From assembly GCA_963790245.1 (NCBI GenBank), contig CAWBNP010000002.1, positions 1,116,001 through 1,180,000 of the forward strand: 64,000 bases of DNA. The letters run 5' to 3'. This DNA comes from JACCVG01 sp963790245 (GTDB lineage: Bacteria > Actinomycetota > Thermoleophilia > Solirubrobacterales > Thermoleophilaceae). Within the stretch, counting starts at the first letter, position 1. The number at the start of each line of letters is the position of its first letter. Both the position numbers and the translations under genes were made by a program. Below the pieces are notes generated by a model. The model did not search any database and had not been told where the DNA came from. It saw nothing but the letters and a program-made list of their open reading frames with translations. Of this stretch, positions 39,270 to 47,548 are shown piece by piece.

Positions 39270-40108
39270 CGGCTGGGAATTACCGTCGCCCGGGATTCGG
39301 CGAGCCGTCGCGCGCCGTCGGGATCGTGGGTCGGGACGACGACGACGGTGTGTCGGGCGCACAGCTCGCGCAGCCGGCGAGTCGATTCGCGGTGTAGCTC
39401 GGCGCTCTGGGCGACGCCGTCGACGATGCCCTCGATCAGCGCACGCTCGGAGTAGGCGGCATCCCCGGCGATCAGGACGAGGTGGTCGCCCTGGTCGACG
39501 ACCACCGACAGGTGGCCGAGCGTGTGGCCGGGGGTCGGAATCAGCCTCACGGCGCCGTCGTCGGTCAGGACGACGCTCGCATCGAAGCCCGCCCACGGCT
39601 CGCCGTCGAACTCCAGGGCGCTCGGCTCCAGCCAGTCCGGGTAGTGGCCGTTGAGATAGCCGTTGGCGGGGCCGTCGCGGGCCATCGACATCTTCGCCTC
39701 GCGTGCGCTCATCAGGATCTCGGCATTCGGGAAGTGCGACAGCCCGCCCGCGTGGTCGCCGTGCATGTGGGTCATGACGAGGCGACCGACCTCGGTGGGC
39801 TCGTGGCCGAGCGCGCGCAGTTGCGGTCCGACCTCCTCGCCGGGCTCGACCCAGCGGCGCTCGGAGGTCTGGACGAACGGGTGCCACCAGGGCTGATAGC
39901 CGGGATCGTTGGCGTGCGAGCTCTCGCCGGTGTCGATCACGATCAAGCCGTCGGGATGCTCGATCGCATAGGCGCTGATCGGGAGGCGCGGAGCCCAGTT
40001 GCGGTCGGTCAGCACGTCGAGCACGCGCGCCGGACGCGCGTTGCGGCGCGACTCGACGTGACGGGTTTTGATCTGCACCTCGCCGGTCTGGATGGCGTGG
40101 ATCTTCAC
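39266..40108 (-). CDS. metallo-beta-lactamase-fold hydrolase (lactonase-like)
   Basis: 280-residue MBL-fold enzyme with 'VMTHMHGDHAGGLSHF' (HxHxDH zinc motif), 'IPTPGHTLGHLSVVVDQGD' (His), and 'IAGDAAYSE' (Asp). The length and the Asp/His set resemble N-acyl-homoserine lactonases and related lactone hydrolases. In the operon it might open a lactone that the CMD-like protein then uses. It begins 13 nt after the upstream SDR. Confidence 0.8.
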   Translation of the reverse strand: MKIHAIQTGEVQIKTRHVESRRNARPARVLDVLTDRNWAPRLPISAYAIEHPDGLIVIDTGESSHANDPGYQPWWHPFVQTSERRWVEPGEEVGPQLRALGHEPTEVGRLVMTHMHGDHAGGLSHFPNAEILMSAREAKMSMARDGPANGYLNGHYPDWLEPSALEFDGEPWAGFDASVVLTDDGAVRLIPTPGHTLGHLSVVVDQGDHLVLIAGDAAYSERALIEGIVDGVAQSAELHRESTRRLRELCARHTVVVVPTHDPDGARRLAESRATVIPSR

Positions 40109-40121
40109 CGGGGCGGCCCGT

Positions 40122-40922
40122 CTAGAGCGGATAGAAGCGCCGCATCAGCGGCAGCAGGATCGAATGCGGCGTGTAGCGCCCGGCGAGCGAGCCGATCCGC
40201 ATCGGCGCGTGTGGGACGACGACGCGCTTGCCCTGCTCGAGACCCTCGACGGCGGCCTTGGCGCACTCCTCGGAGCTGATCCAGAGAAAACCCGGCGCCG
40301 CTTCTGCGGCCTCGTCGATCGCGGCAACTTCCATGAACTCCGTGCGGACGGGACCCGGACAAAGCGCCGTGACGGTGACTCCGGACCCACCGAGTTCGCT
40401 CGAGATCGCCTCGCTGAACGACAGCGCGAAAGCCTTGGTTGCCGCGTAGGTCGCCTGCCCGGGGATCGGCTGGAAGCCGGCGCTCGAGGCCACGTTGAGA
40501 ATCGCGCCGGCTCGACGGGCGACCATGCCGCCCGCGACCGCGTGCGCGAGCGCGACGATCGCCTCGCAGTTGGTGCGGACCATCCGCGCTTCGGCCTCGC
40601 CGTCGAGTTCGGCGAAGTTCCCGCCCGAGCCGAAGCCGGCGTTGTTGACCAGGACATCGACGTGCAGGCCGGCGGCGGCGATCTGCATCATCAGCGACTC
40701 GCGCGCGGCCGAGTCGGTCACGTCGCAGGCGATCGTCTCGACCCGGACCGCGTGCGCCTCGCGCAGCTCAGCGGCGAGCGCCTCGAGCCGTTCGAGCCGC
40801 CGAGCGACGAGCGACAGACCGTGACCGCGAGCCGCGAGCTCGCGTGCGATGTCCGCGCCGATGCCAGACGAGGCTCCGGTGACGATCGCGGTCGAGTCGG
40901 GGTGCGGCGCGGGCAGGCTCAT
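40122..40922 (-). CDS. short-chain dehydrogenase/reductase
   Basis: 266-residue classical SDR: 'AIVTGASSGIGADIARELAA' (cofactor, residues ~12-31), 'DVLVNNAGFGSGG', 'ILNVASSAGFQPIPGQATYA' and 'YAATKAFALSFSE' (YxxxK). The pattern is of the DltE/YdfG-like oxidoreductases; substrate unknown. It is the first gene of the five-gene operon with MBL hydrolase, CMD-like and two NTF2-like genes, divergent from an acyltransferase. Confidence 0.82.
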   Translation of the reverse strand: MSLPAPHPDSTAIVTGASSGIGADIARELAARGHGLSLVARRLERLEALAAELREAHAVRVETIACDVTDSAARESLMMQIAAAGLHVDVLVNNAGFGSGGNFAELDGEAEARMVRTNCEAIVALAHAVAGGMVARRAGAILNVASSAGFQPIPGQATYAATKAFALSFSEAISSELGGSGVTVTALCPGPVRTEFMEVAAIDEAAEAAPGFLWISSEECAKAAVEGLEQGKRVVVPHAPMRIGSLAGRYTPHSILLPLMRRFYPL

Positions 40923-40988
40923 CGAGGTCGGCGACAGACTAACGCCGGAGCACGTCCGCGCCGTCGCGGCGGTAAGACTTCACAACCG

Positions 40989-41693
40989 ATGAGCGACATC
41001 AAGCAGCAGTCATACCGCGATCCGCGCCCGGCCGGATCGATGGAGCCCTTCCACGCGTGGGCACGCACCCGCGAGCCGGGTTGGACCTATCCGCTCGTCC
41101 GCGTCCTGCTGACCCCGATCGCGATCGGCCTCTACCGAACCCGTGCCCGGGGCCGCTCGAACGTCCCGGCCGCCGGGCCGGTGATCATCGCCCCGAACCA
41201 CTTCTCCAACATGGACCACTTCTTCTGCGGGGTCTACCTGCGGCGCGAGATCCGCTTCATGGCGAAGTCGCAGTTCTTCGGCGGCAACCCGCTGCTCAGC
41301 TACCTGTTCCGGGTCGCCGGCCACTTCCCCGTCCGGCGCGGCTACGCCGATCAGGAGGCGTTCGTAACGGCGCGCTCGATCCTCGGTCGCGGCGGTTGCG
41401 TCGGCATGTACGCCGAGGGCGGGCGATCACGGACCGGCGGGCTCGGCGAGCCGCGCCCGGGCATCGGCCGACTCGCGTTGGAGTCGGGTGCGCCGGTCGT
41501 GCCGGTCGCGATCCACGGCTCGCTCGCGGTCCGCCAGTGGCGTCGCGGACGGTTCCCGAAGATCACCGTCAGCTACGGGCAGCCATTTAGCCTCGACCAG
41601 GTCGCAGGCCCAAGCCGCGAGCAGCAGGTCGAGGCGGCCGAGCGGATCTTCGGGCGGGTCCGCGAGCTCTACGCCGCGCTCGACAGCGAGTGA
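40989..41693 (+). CDS. 1-acyl-glycerol-3-phosphate acyltransferase-like (PlsC)
   Basis: 234-residue acyltransferase with the catalytic 'APNHFSNMDHFF' (H-x4-D), 'FFGGNPLLSYLFRVAGHFPV' and 'MYAEGGRSRTGG' (the EGxR phosphate-binding motif). It probably acylates lysophosphatidic acid or a related lipid at the inner face of the membrane. It lacks a strong membrane anchor. It starts 66 nt from the divergent SDR, and a membrane-protein gene follows 13 nt downstream. Confidence 0.85.
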   Translation: MSDIKQQSYRDPRPAGSMEPFHAWARTREPGWTYPLVRVLLTPIAIGLYRTRARGRSNVPAAGPVIIAPNHFSNMDHFFCGVYLRREIRFMAKSQFFGGNPLLSYLFRVAGHFPVRRGYADQEAFVTARSILGRGGCVGMYAEGGRSRTGGLGEPRPGIGRLALESGAPVVPVAIHGSLAVRQWRRGRFPKITVSYGQPFSLDQVAGPSREQQVEAAERIFGRVRELYAALDSE

Positions 41694-41706
41694 TTGAATT
41701 CAGCCC

Positions 41707-42132
41707 GTGAACAGTTCCTGGACCCTCACCCAGTGGGTCTGTCTCGTTCTGGGCTTCTTGTTTCTGGCCCACGCGGCCGGCGGGATGGTCGTCAACCCGG
41801 ACTTCGCCGTCGGGTCGGCGGCGACGGCAGAGCGATGGCTTCTGATGGACTGGAACGGATGGCACGCGCTGAGCGGGCTGCTGCTCTGGAACACCTCGAT
41901 CGTCGTCGCCTTCCGCGCCGACTGGGCGCGAATGTTCGCGCTCTTCGTGGCGATCGCCCAGCTCCCGGTCGTCGTTTGGATGCTCTTCGACCCACGCCCG
42001 CTCGGGCTGTTCCTGCTGCCGACCACCACCGACCTGATTTTCCATTCGGCGACGGTCCTGCTGTTCGCGTGCCTGTTCGTGTTTGACCGGCCACGCGACG
42101 CGGAGACCGGCGCCGCGTCGGCTGCGGTCTGA
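41707..42132 (+). CDS. small four-helix membrane protein of unknown function
   Basis: 141 residues with four predicted membrane helices, from a GTG start. 'MDWNGWHALSGLLLWNTSIV' in the second helix region recalls DUF4383-like membrane proteins. No catalytic motif is seen. It follows the acyltransferase and precedes the YeeE-like transporter on the same strand, so co-transcription is likely. Confidence 0.65.
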   Translation: MNSSWTLTQWVCLVLGFLFLAHAAGGMVVNPDFAVGSAATAERWLLMDWNGWHALSGLLLWNTSIVVAFRADWARMFALFVAIAQLPVVVWMLFDPRPLGLFLLPTTTDLIFHSATVLLFACLFVFDRPRDAETGAASAAV

Positions 42133-42154
42133 CACCGGTGGGTCGGGCTGGGGG

Positions 42155-43111
42155 GTGACGGCGATCGCGGCAATCGGGCTCGGCGGTGTGTTCGGCGCCC
42201 TGATGGCGAGCGGGGGTATCTGCTTCAACCGCGGATTGCGCGAGGCCACGCAACGACGCTGGACCGTTCTGCGCGTGTTCGCCTTCGCGGTCGCGCTGCA
42301 GCTGCTGCTGCTGCCCGTGCTGATCGCGCTCGGCGTCGAGGTCTCGCCGATCGGGCTGTTCCCGCTCGCGCAGGTGGTCGGCGGCCTGACCTTCGGCGTG
42401 GGGATGGCGCTCGCCGGAGGCTGCATCGCGGGGATCCTCTGGAAGACCGGGGCGGGATCGATCGCAACCGCGATCGCGATCGCCGCGTTTGCGGCCGGAG
42501 AGCTCCTGATCCGCGGGCCCGGTGCGGGCCTTGCCGATTCCCTCGACGCGACGCAGGTCGCCGGTGCGCCGACGCTCGACGGCGTACTCGGCCTCGGCTA
42601 CGCACCGCTCGCGATCGCGCTCGGACTGCTGTTGCTCGTCCTCCTGCTGCGTGGCGGTCGCGCCGGGATCGCCTTCGGCCTCGCTCTCGGGGCGGTGGCC
42701 GCCTTCGCTTGGGTGATCGCGGGGTGGGTCGACTACGGCTACGGGCTGGGCTTCGTCGGATCCGCCGACGGCGTCGCGCGCTCGATTTCGGAGGGCGGTG
42801 CACTGCCCTTCCAGGCGCTGCTCGCCGCGGGCGTGATCCTCGGTTCTGCGGTCGCGATCCGCGGGCCGCTGCGGCTGCCTGACGGCCCGCGCGCGGGCCG
42901 AGCGCTCGCGGGCGGCCTGCTGATGGGAGTCGGCGGCACGCTCGCCCACGGCTGCAACATCGGCAACGGTCTGACCGGCGTCCCGCTGCTCTCGATCGGC
43001 TCGCTGCTCGCAACCTCGATGATGGCGGCCGGGGCGATCGCGACCTGGAAGCTGGCGCTGTCGAGATCGCCACGCCTGCGCGGTCGTGAGCGCCCGGAAC
43101 CAGACTGGTGA
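42155..43111 (+). CDS. YeeE/YedE-family thiosulfate/sulfur transporter-like protein
   Basis: 318-residue membrane protein with about nine hydrophobic segments and the Cys-bearing YeeE motifs: 'ASGGICFNRGL' near the N-terminus, 'ALAGGCIAGILWKTGAGS' in the middle, and 'TLAHGCNIGNGLTGVPLL' near the C-terminus. In YeeE these cysteines relay thiosulfate. I take the GTG at 42155 after a G-run; the open frame upstream overlaps the previous gene. Import of thiosulfate or another sulfur anion would fit the sulfur module at 53-61 kb. Confidence 0.8.
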   Translation: MTAIAAIGLGGVFGALMASGGICFNRGLREATQRRWTVLRVFAFAVALQLLLLPVLIALGVEVSPIGLFPLAQVVGGLTFGVGMALAGGCIAGILWKTGAGSIATAIAIAAFAAGELLIRGPGAGLADSLDATQVAGAPTLDGVLGLGYAPLAIALGLLLLVLLLRGGRAGIAFGLALGAVAAFAWVIAGWVDYGYGLGFVGSADGVARSISEGGALPFQALLAAGVILGSAVAIRGPLRLPDGPRAGRALAGGLLMGVGGTLAHGCNIGNGLTGVPLLSIGSLLATSMMAAGAIATWKLALSRSPRLRGRERPEPDW

Positions 43112-43124
43112 CAGGCTCTGGACA

Positions 43125-44432
43125 ATGACGCTGCCCCCTGAGCTCGCGGCGCCGCCGATCGTCCAGACGATGAGCTGGCTGTTCCGGCCGATCGACTTCA
43201 TGAACGGTGCCCGTCAGCGTTACGGCGACACCTTCTCGGTCCGCTTCCTCGGCTTTCAGACTCCGATGGTGATGATCTCGAGCCCCGCCGCGATCCGGGC
43301 GCTCTACGCCGGCCGCGAGAACGGCCTGCCGCCCGGCCGGACCGTCGCGCTCGAGCCGATCATGGGCCCGCGCTCGGTACTCCTGCTCGAGGGCGATGAG
43401 CACCTCGCGCGGCGGCGGCTGATGCTGCCGCCCTTCCACGGCGAGCGGATGCGCGCTTACGAGGAGCTGATCGAGCGGACCACCCACGCGGAGGTGGCCT
43501 CCTGGCCACGCGAGGTGCGGTTCCCGGCTCACCCCCGGATGCAGGCGATCACGCTCGAGGTCATCCTGCGAGCAGTCTTCGGAGTCAGCGACCCGGCCCG
43601 GCTCGAGCAGCTGCGCGAGTCGCTCGGCGGTCTGCTCGACACGACCGCCTCCCCCCGCCTCGCGATGCGCGTGCTGCTCTCGAGGAGGTTCGGCCGCGGG
43701 GATCCGCTCGGATCACTCGCCGAGACCAACGCGACGATCGACGCGGCGCTGGCGGTCGAGATCGACGAGCGCCGAGCAGACCCGGAGCTCGAGCGGCGAG
43801 AGGACATCCTCTCGTTGCTGGTCGCCGCCCGCTTCGAGGACGGGGAGCCGATGGCCGATGGCGAGATCCGCGATCAGCTGATCACCCTGCTGCTCGCCGG
43901 CCACGAGACCACGGCGACGGCGCTCGCCTGGACGATCGATCTGCTGCTGCGCAACCCCGAGGCCCACGGCCGCCTCGTCGAGGAGATCGATCGCGACGAG
44001 GAGGATCGCTACCTGCGCGCCGTGATCGCCGAGGCGCTGCGACTGCGGCCGGTGGTGCCGCTGGCGGGACGAAGGCTGCGCTCCGAGCTCCAGATCGAGG
44101 ATTTCGTACTGCCGGCCGGGACCGACATCACCCCCGCGATCTGGCTTGCGCACACCAATCCGCAGACCTATCCCGAGCCGCTCGCATTCCGGCCCGAGCG
44201 GTTCCTCGACGACAAACCCGAGACCTACTCCTGGGTTCCGTTCGGGGGCGGCTCGCGCCGCTGCCTCGGCGCAGCCTTCGCCGAGCTCGAGATGCGCGTC
44301 GTCCTGCGCACCGTGCTCGGGTCGGTGCGGTTGCGCGGCGGCCGCTCCGCTCCCGAGCGGATCGCACGGCGCAACATCACCTTCTCGCCGAAAGGCGGGA
44401 CCCCGGTCATCGCGACCGACCGCCGAGACTGA
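43125..44432 (+). CDS. cytochrome P450
   Basis: 435-residue P450. I-helix 'LLLAGHETTATALAW' (AGxxT), K-helix 'AEALRLRP' (ExxR), 'FRPERFLD', and haem loop 'FGGGSRRCLGAAFAELEM' with the proximal Cys. N-terminal membrane anchor absent, as in bacterial soluble P450s. Substrate unknown; it resembles class I enzymes needing a ferredoxin and reductase, neither of which is nearby. ATG 14 nt after the transporter stop. The next operon's operator begins right after its stop. Confidence 0.9.
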   Translation: MTLPPELAAPPIVQTMSWLFRPIDFMNGARQRYGDTFSVRFLGFQTPMVMISSPAAIRALYAGRENGLPPGRTVALEPIMGPRSVLLLEGDEHLARRRLMLPPFHGERMRAYEELIERTTHAEVASWPREVRFPAHPRMQAITLEVILRAVFGVSDPARLEQLRESLGGLLDTTASPRLAMRVLLSRRFGRGDPLGSLAETNATIDAALAVEIDERRADPELERREDILSLLVAARFEDGEPMADGEIRDQLITLLLAGHETTATALAWTIDLLLRNPEAHGRLVEEIDRDEEDRYLRAVIAEALRLRPVVPLAGRRLRSELQIEDFVLPAGTDITPAIWLAHTNPQTYPEPLAFRPERFLDDKPETYSWVPFGGGSRRCLGAAFAELEMRVVLRTVLGSVRLRGGRSAPERIARRNITFSPKGGTPVIATDRRD

Positions 44433-44433
44433 A

Positions 44434-44447
44434 GAACACGACTGTTC
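44434..44447. promoter_or_regulatory. TetR-type operator, copy 1
   Basis: GAACA-CGAC-TGTTC. With the following GC it matches the copy at 46716-46729 in 14 of 16 bases. It lies between the P450 stop and the -10 of the CMD-SDR operon. Confidence 0.55.
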
Positions 44448-44457
44448 GCCATTTGAC

Positions 44458-44463
44458 TATGCT
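44458..44463 (+). promoter_or_regulatory. candidate -10 for leaderless CMD-SDR mRNA
   Basis: TATGCT, 7 nt before the ATG at 44471. The GAACA-N4-TGTTC repeat sits over the -35 area, so binding would block RNA polymerase. Confidence 0.4.
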
Positions 44464-44470
44464 CGCGGCG

Positions 44471-45088
44471 ATGGCTGTCCAACAGCAACCGGCAGCGCGA
44501 ATCGCGCCCGGAACGAGCGCCGAAATCGGAACGACGAACGCGCTGATCGCGCGGGTGATCGGATCCGCGACCGGCGGGGCCCCACCCAACCTATTCACGA
44601 CCCTCGCCCGCAACCGCGTCCTGTTTCGCAGGTGGCTGCGCTTTGCGTCGGCCCTGATGCCCGGCGGGACGTTGCCGCGGGCCGACAGCGAGCTCGTGAT
44701 CCTGCGCGTCGCCCACAACTGCGGCTGCGCCTACGAGCTCGACCAGCACGAGCGGCTCGCGGCCGCCGCCGGGCTCGACGCCCTGCAGATAGCGCGCGCG
44801 GCCGACGGCGCAGCTGCGGAGGGCTGGTCACCGCGCCAGGCGCTGCTGCTGCGGGTCGCCGACGAGCTTCATTCCGAACGGAACATCTCCGACGAGCTCT
44901 GGGCCGAGCTGCGCCCGCTGCTCGGCGACGAGCAGCTGATCGAGCTGCTGATGCTGGTCGGCCACTACGAGATGCTCGCGATGACCCTCAACGGGTTGCG
45001 CGTTGCTCCCGACCCCGCGCCGACCGGCCGTCCGCCACGGCTCGTGCGCGCGATCCAGAAGCGGCTTGAACGGCGGAGCCGCCGATGA
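44471..45088 (+). CDS. carboxymuconolactone decarboxylase-family protein
   Basis: 205-residue AhpD-fold protein. 'DSELVILRVAHNCGCAYELD' followed by 'QHERLAAAAGL' is the family core, with Cys-x-Cys close to the AhpD CxxC position, so a peroxidase-type or lactone-decarboxylase-type function is possible. Start at the ATG 7 nt after TATGCT; an ATG 18 nt upstream is in frame but inside the -10. Its stop overlaps the SDR ATG (ATGA). First gene of a TetR-controlled operon by motif. Confidence 0.8.
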   Translation: MAVQQQPAARIAPGTSAEIGTTNALIARVIGSATGGAPPNLFTTLARNRVLFRRWLRFASALMPGGTLPRADSELVILRVAHNCGCAYELDQHERLAAAAGLDALQIARAADGAAAEGWSPRQALLLRVADELHSERNISDELWAELRPLLGDEQLIELLMLVGHYEMLAMTLNGLRVAPDPAPTGRPPRLVRAIQKRLERRSRR

Positions 45089-45942
45089 CGCCCGTCACCG
45101 GCAAGAAGTGCCTGATCACGGGCGCGGCGAGCGGGATCGGCCGCGCGACCGCGATCATGGCCGCCGAACGCGGGGCCGAGCTGTTCCTGACCGACATCGC
45201 CGCCTCCGGCCTCGAGCAAACCGCCGCCGAGATCACCGCTGCCGGCGGTCGCGTCAGCTACTGGCGCGCGCTCGACATCTCCGACCACGAGGCGGTCGTG
45301 GCGATGGCCGAAGAGGTGCATGCCGCGCACGGAAGCCTCGACATCGTGATGAACATCGCCGGGATCTCGGCATGGGGCTCAGTCGAGAACCTCGAACACC
45401 GCCACTGGCGGCAGATGGTCGAGGTCAACCTGATGGGGCCGATCCACGTGATCGAGTCCTTCATCCCTCCGATGATCGAGGCCGGCCGCGGCGGCCACCT
45501 CGTCAATGTCTCCTCTGCCGCCGGGCTGTTCGGCCTCCCCTGGCACGCCGCCTACAGCGCGAGCAAGTTCGGCCTCCGCGGTGTCTCCGAGGTGCTGCGC
45601 TTCGACCTCCGCCGCCACGGCATCGGCGTGAGCCTCGTCTGCCCGGGTGGTGTCGCCACCCCGCTGGTCGGAACGGTCGAGATCGCGGGCATCAACCGCG
45701 AGCACCGGTCGATCAAGAACCTGACGGCCCACTTCGAGCGGCGGGCCGTCCCACCCAGGAAGGTCGCCGCCGCGATCCTCAAGGGAGTGCAGCGCAACCG
45801 CTACATGGTCTTCACCTCGCCCGACATCTGGGTCGGCTACTTCTTCCAGCGGAAGTTCGCGCTCCCCTACGAGATCGTGATGCGGATCGCCAACGACCGG
45901 CTCGTCAAGGTCGCAAAGCGCTCAACGGAGAATTCGTCGTAG
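45085..45942 (+). CDS. short-chain dehydrogenase/reductase
   Basis: 285-residue SDR with 'CLITGAASGIGRATAIMAAE', 'DIVMNIAGISAWG', 'LVNVSSAAGLFGLPWHAAYS' and 'YSASKFGLRGVSEVLR' (YxxxK). The extra C-terminal ~50 residues ('VFTSPDIWVGYFFQRKFALP') look membrane-associated, typical of SDRs that act on lipids or steroids. Coupled to the CMD-like gene; convergent with the TetR gene that likely controls it. Confidence 0.83.
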   Translation: MTPVTGKKCLITGAASGIGRATAIMAAERGAELFLTDIAASGLEQTAAEITAAGGRVSYWRALDISDHEAVVAMAEEVHAAHGSLDIVMNIAGISAWGSVENLEHRHWRQMVEVNLMGPIHVIESFIPPMIEAGRGGHLVNVSSAAGLFGLPWHAAYSASKFGLRGVSEVLRFDLRRHGIGVSLVCPGGVATPLVGTVEIAGINREHRSIKNLTAHFERRAVPPRKVAAAILKGVQRNRYMVFTSPDIWVGYFFQRKFALPYEIVMRIANDRLVKVAKRSTENSS

Positions 45943-46029
45943 GTCGCCGCCCGGCAGCACTGGGACAGGACTACGCCTCGGCGCGGTCCGGCACCTCAGG
46001 GTCGCGACCGTCGTTAACCGAGCGCGACC

Positions 46030-46695
46030 TCAGAGCATCCCGCTCCCGGACAGCAGCGCGCGGACCTGGACCATCAGCGGACCGTGGAGCTCGGTAAGGC
46101 GGTCCCCTTCCCCCGCGCAGAGCCGCTGGGTCACCAGCGCGCCGGTTCCGGCGACGACCAGCTCGCAGGCGAATCGCTGGGCGTCGGTGTTGGCTCCGAG
46201 CTGCCCTGCGACGCCCGCCGCAAATCGCCGCTGGACCTCGACCCGCCGGTCGAGCGCCGCCGGCCCGGCGCCGTAGACCTCGATCAGGAACGTCCGCGCG
46301 ATCGCCGGCTCGGCCGCAAGCACCGCGAGGTAACGCGCGAGCATCCCGTCAACCAGCGCAAGCGCCAGCGGCTCGTCGACGTTGCCGGCTTCCGGTGTTG
46401 GGCGGCCGCCGATCGCGTCGAGCACCCGCGCGACGGCCGCGTCGTAGGCAGCGAGGAAGCAGGTCTCCTTGTTCGGGTAGTGCTCGTAGAAGGTCTCGCG
46501 CGAGACCCCCGCGCGGCGCAGCACCTCGGCGACGGAAGTCTTGACGTAGCCGTGCTCGGCGACCGCCTCGCCCATCGCCCGGAGCAGCCGCTCGCGCTGG
46601 GAACCGGTCACCTGCTCCCGGCTGAGGCCGTGGCGACCGCGCGGTAGCCGATCGATGGCCGGAGGTTCCTCGGTCGAGCTCGCGGTGGACGCCAC
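46030..46695 (-). CDS. TetR-family transcriptional regulator
   Basis: 221-residue regulator. N-terminal HTH: 'LLRAMGEAVAEHGYVKTSVA', 'EVLRRAGVSRETFYEHYPNK'; the C-terminal ligand-binding domain is helical and unassigned. An unusually long basic N-terminus (~30 residues) precedes the HTH from a GTG start; a later start is possible. GAACA-N4-TGTTC lies 21 nt upstream of its start and also before the CMD-SDR operon, so it probably represses both. Confidence 0.85.
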   Translation of the reverse strand: MASTASSTEEPPAIDRLPRGRHGLSREQVTGSQRERLLRAMGEAVAEHGYVKTSVAEVLRRAGVSRETFYEHYPNKETCFLAAYDAAVARVLDAIGGRPTPEAGNVDEPLALALVDGMLARYLAVLAAEPAIARTFLIEVYGAGPAALDRRVEVQRRFAAGVAGQLGANTDAQRFACELVVAGTGALVTQRLCAGEGDRLTELHGPLMVQVRALLSGSGML

Positions 46696-46715
46696 CGCCG
46701 GACCGTAGCAACCGT

Positions 46716-46729
46716 GAACACCGCTGTTC
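46716..46729. promoter_or_regulatory. TetR-type operator, copy 2
   Basis: GAACA-CCGC-TGTTC in the 49-nt gap between the divergent TetR and methyltransferase genes. It matches copy 1 closely and supports autoregulation. Confidence 0.55.
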
Positions 46730-46744
46730 GCAGGTCTGGGGAGA

Positions 46745-47548
46745 ATGGCGGCGGTGGAGACCGGCTCACGATCCGAGTTGACCGAGCGGCTGCGTGCGGC
46801 CGGATGCGTGTTCGCGGAGGAGGAAGCGCGGTTGCTGCTCGAGTCGGCTCCCGACGGCGAGCGGTTGGAACCGCTCGTCCGGCGCCGCGAGGCCGGCGAG
46901 CCGCTCGAGCAGGTGCTCGGCTGGGCGCAATTCGCCCGGCTGCGGCTCGCGGTCGAGCCGGGCGTCTTCGTCCCTCGTCACCGGACCGAGCTCCTGGCGC
47001 GCGAGGCGCTCGCCCGCGCCGCCGATTCTTCGGCACCGGTCGTCGTCGAGCTCTGCTGCGGTGCCGCGCCGATCGGCGCGGCGGTGGCGGATGAGCTCGC
47101 GCAAGCGGAGCTCTACGCGACCGATATCGACCCGGCAGCAATCGACCTCGCCCGGCGGAACCTGCCGTCAAACGCCACGGTGCTGCCCGGCGACCTCTAC
47201 CACCCACTGCCCGAAGCGCTCCGCGGCCGAATCGACGTGCTCGTCGCCAATCCCCCCTACGTCCCGAGCGACGCGATCCAATCGCTACCCCGCGAAGCCC
47301 GTCTGCACGAACCGGCTGCCGCGCTCGACGGGGGAGCCGACGGTCTTGACTTCCACCGCCGAATAGCGGTCGGAGCGCCGGGCTGGCTGGTACCGGGCGG
47401 CTCGTTGCTGCTCGAGACAAGTGCTGGACAGGCCGTCGCGGCCGTGGAGTTCGTCGCCGCGGCAGGCCTCCGCGCGCGCGTCGTCAGCGACCCCGACCTC
47501 GATGCGACCGTCGTGGTCGGCGAGCGCGCCTCAGCCGCGCCGCTTTGA
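46745..47548 (+). CDS. PrmC/HemK-like N5-glutamine methyltransferase
   Basis: 267-residue class I SAM methyltransferase with the PrmC layout: N-terminal helical substrate domain, 'GVFVPRHRTELLA' (cf. PRxxTE), SAM site 'VVVELCCGAAPIGAAVADEL', and catalytic 'LVANPPYVP' (NPPY). It would methylate Gln in release-factor GGQ motifs or a similar target. SAM motif 'ELCCGAAP' replaces the usual DLGTGSG, so it may be a PrmC paralogue rather than the housekeeping enzyme. Its 3' end overlaps the convergent winged-helix gene by 18 nt. Confidence 0.82.
   Translation: MAAVETGSRSELTERLRAAGCVFAEEEARLLLESAPDGERLEPLVRRREAGEPLEQVLGWAQFARLRLAVEPGVFVPRHRTELLAREALARAADSSAPVVVELCCGAAPIGAAVADELAQAELYATDIDPAAIDLARRNLPSNATVLPGDLYHPLPEALRGRIDVLVANPPYVPSDAIQSLPREARLHEPAAALDGGADGLDFHRRIAVGAPGWLVPGGSLLLETSAGQAVAAVEFVAAAGLRARVVSDPDLDATVVVGERASAAPL

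Noticed and set aside
41792..43201. 469-codon open frame on the minus strand
   Set aside because: Opposite the YeeE-like and small membrane genes; the product is almost only charged residues and Gln, typical of antisense to membrane proteins.
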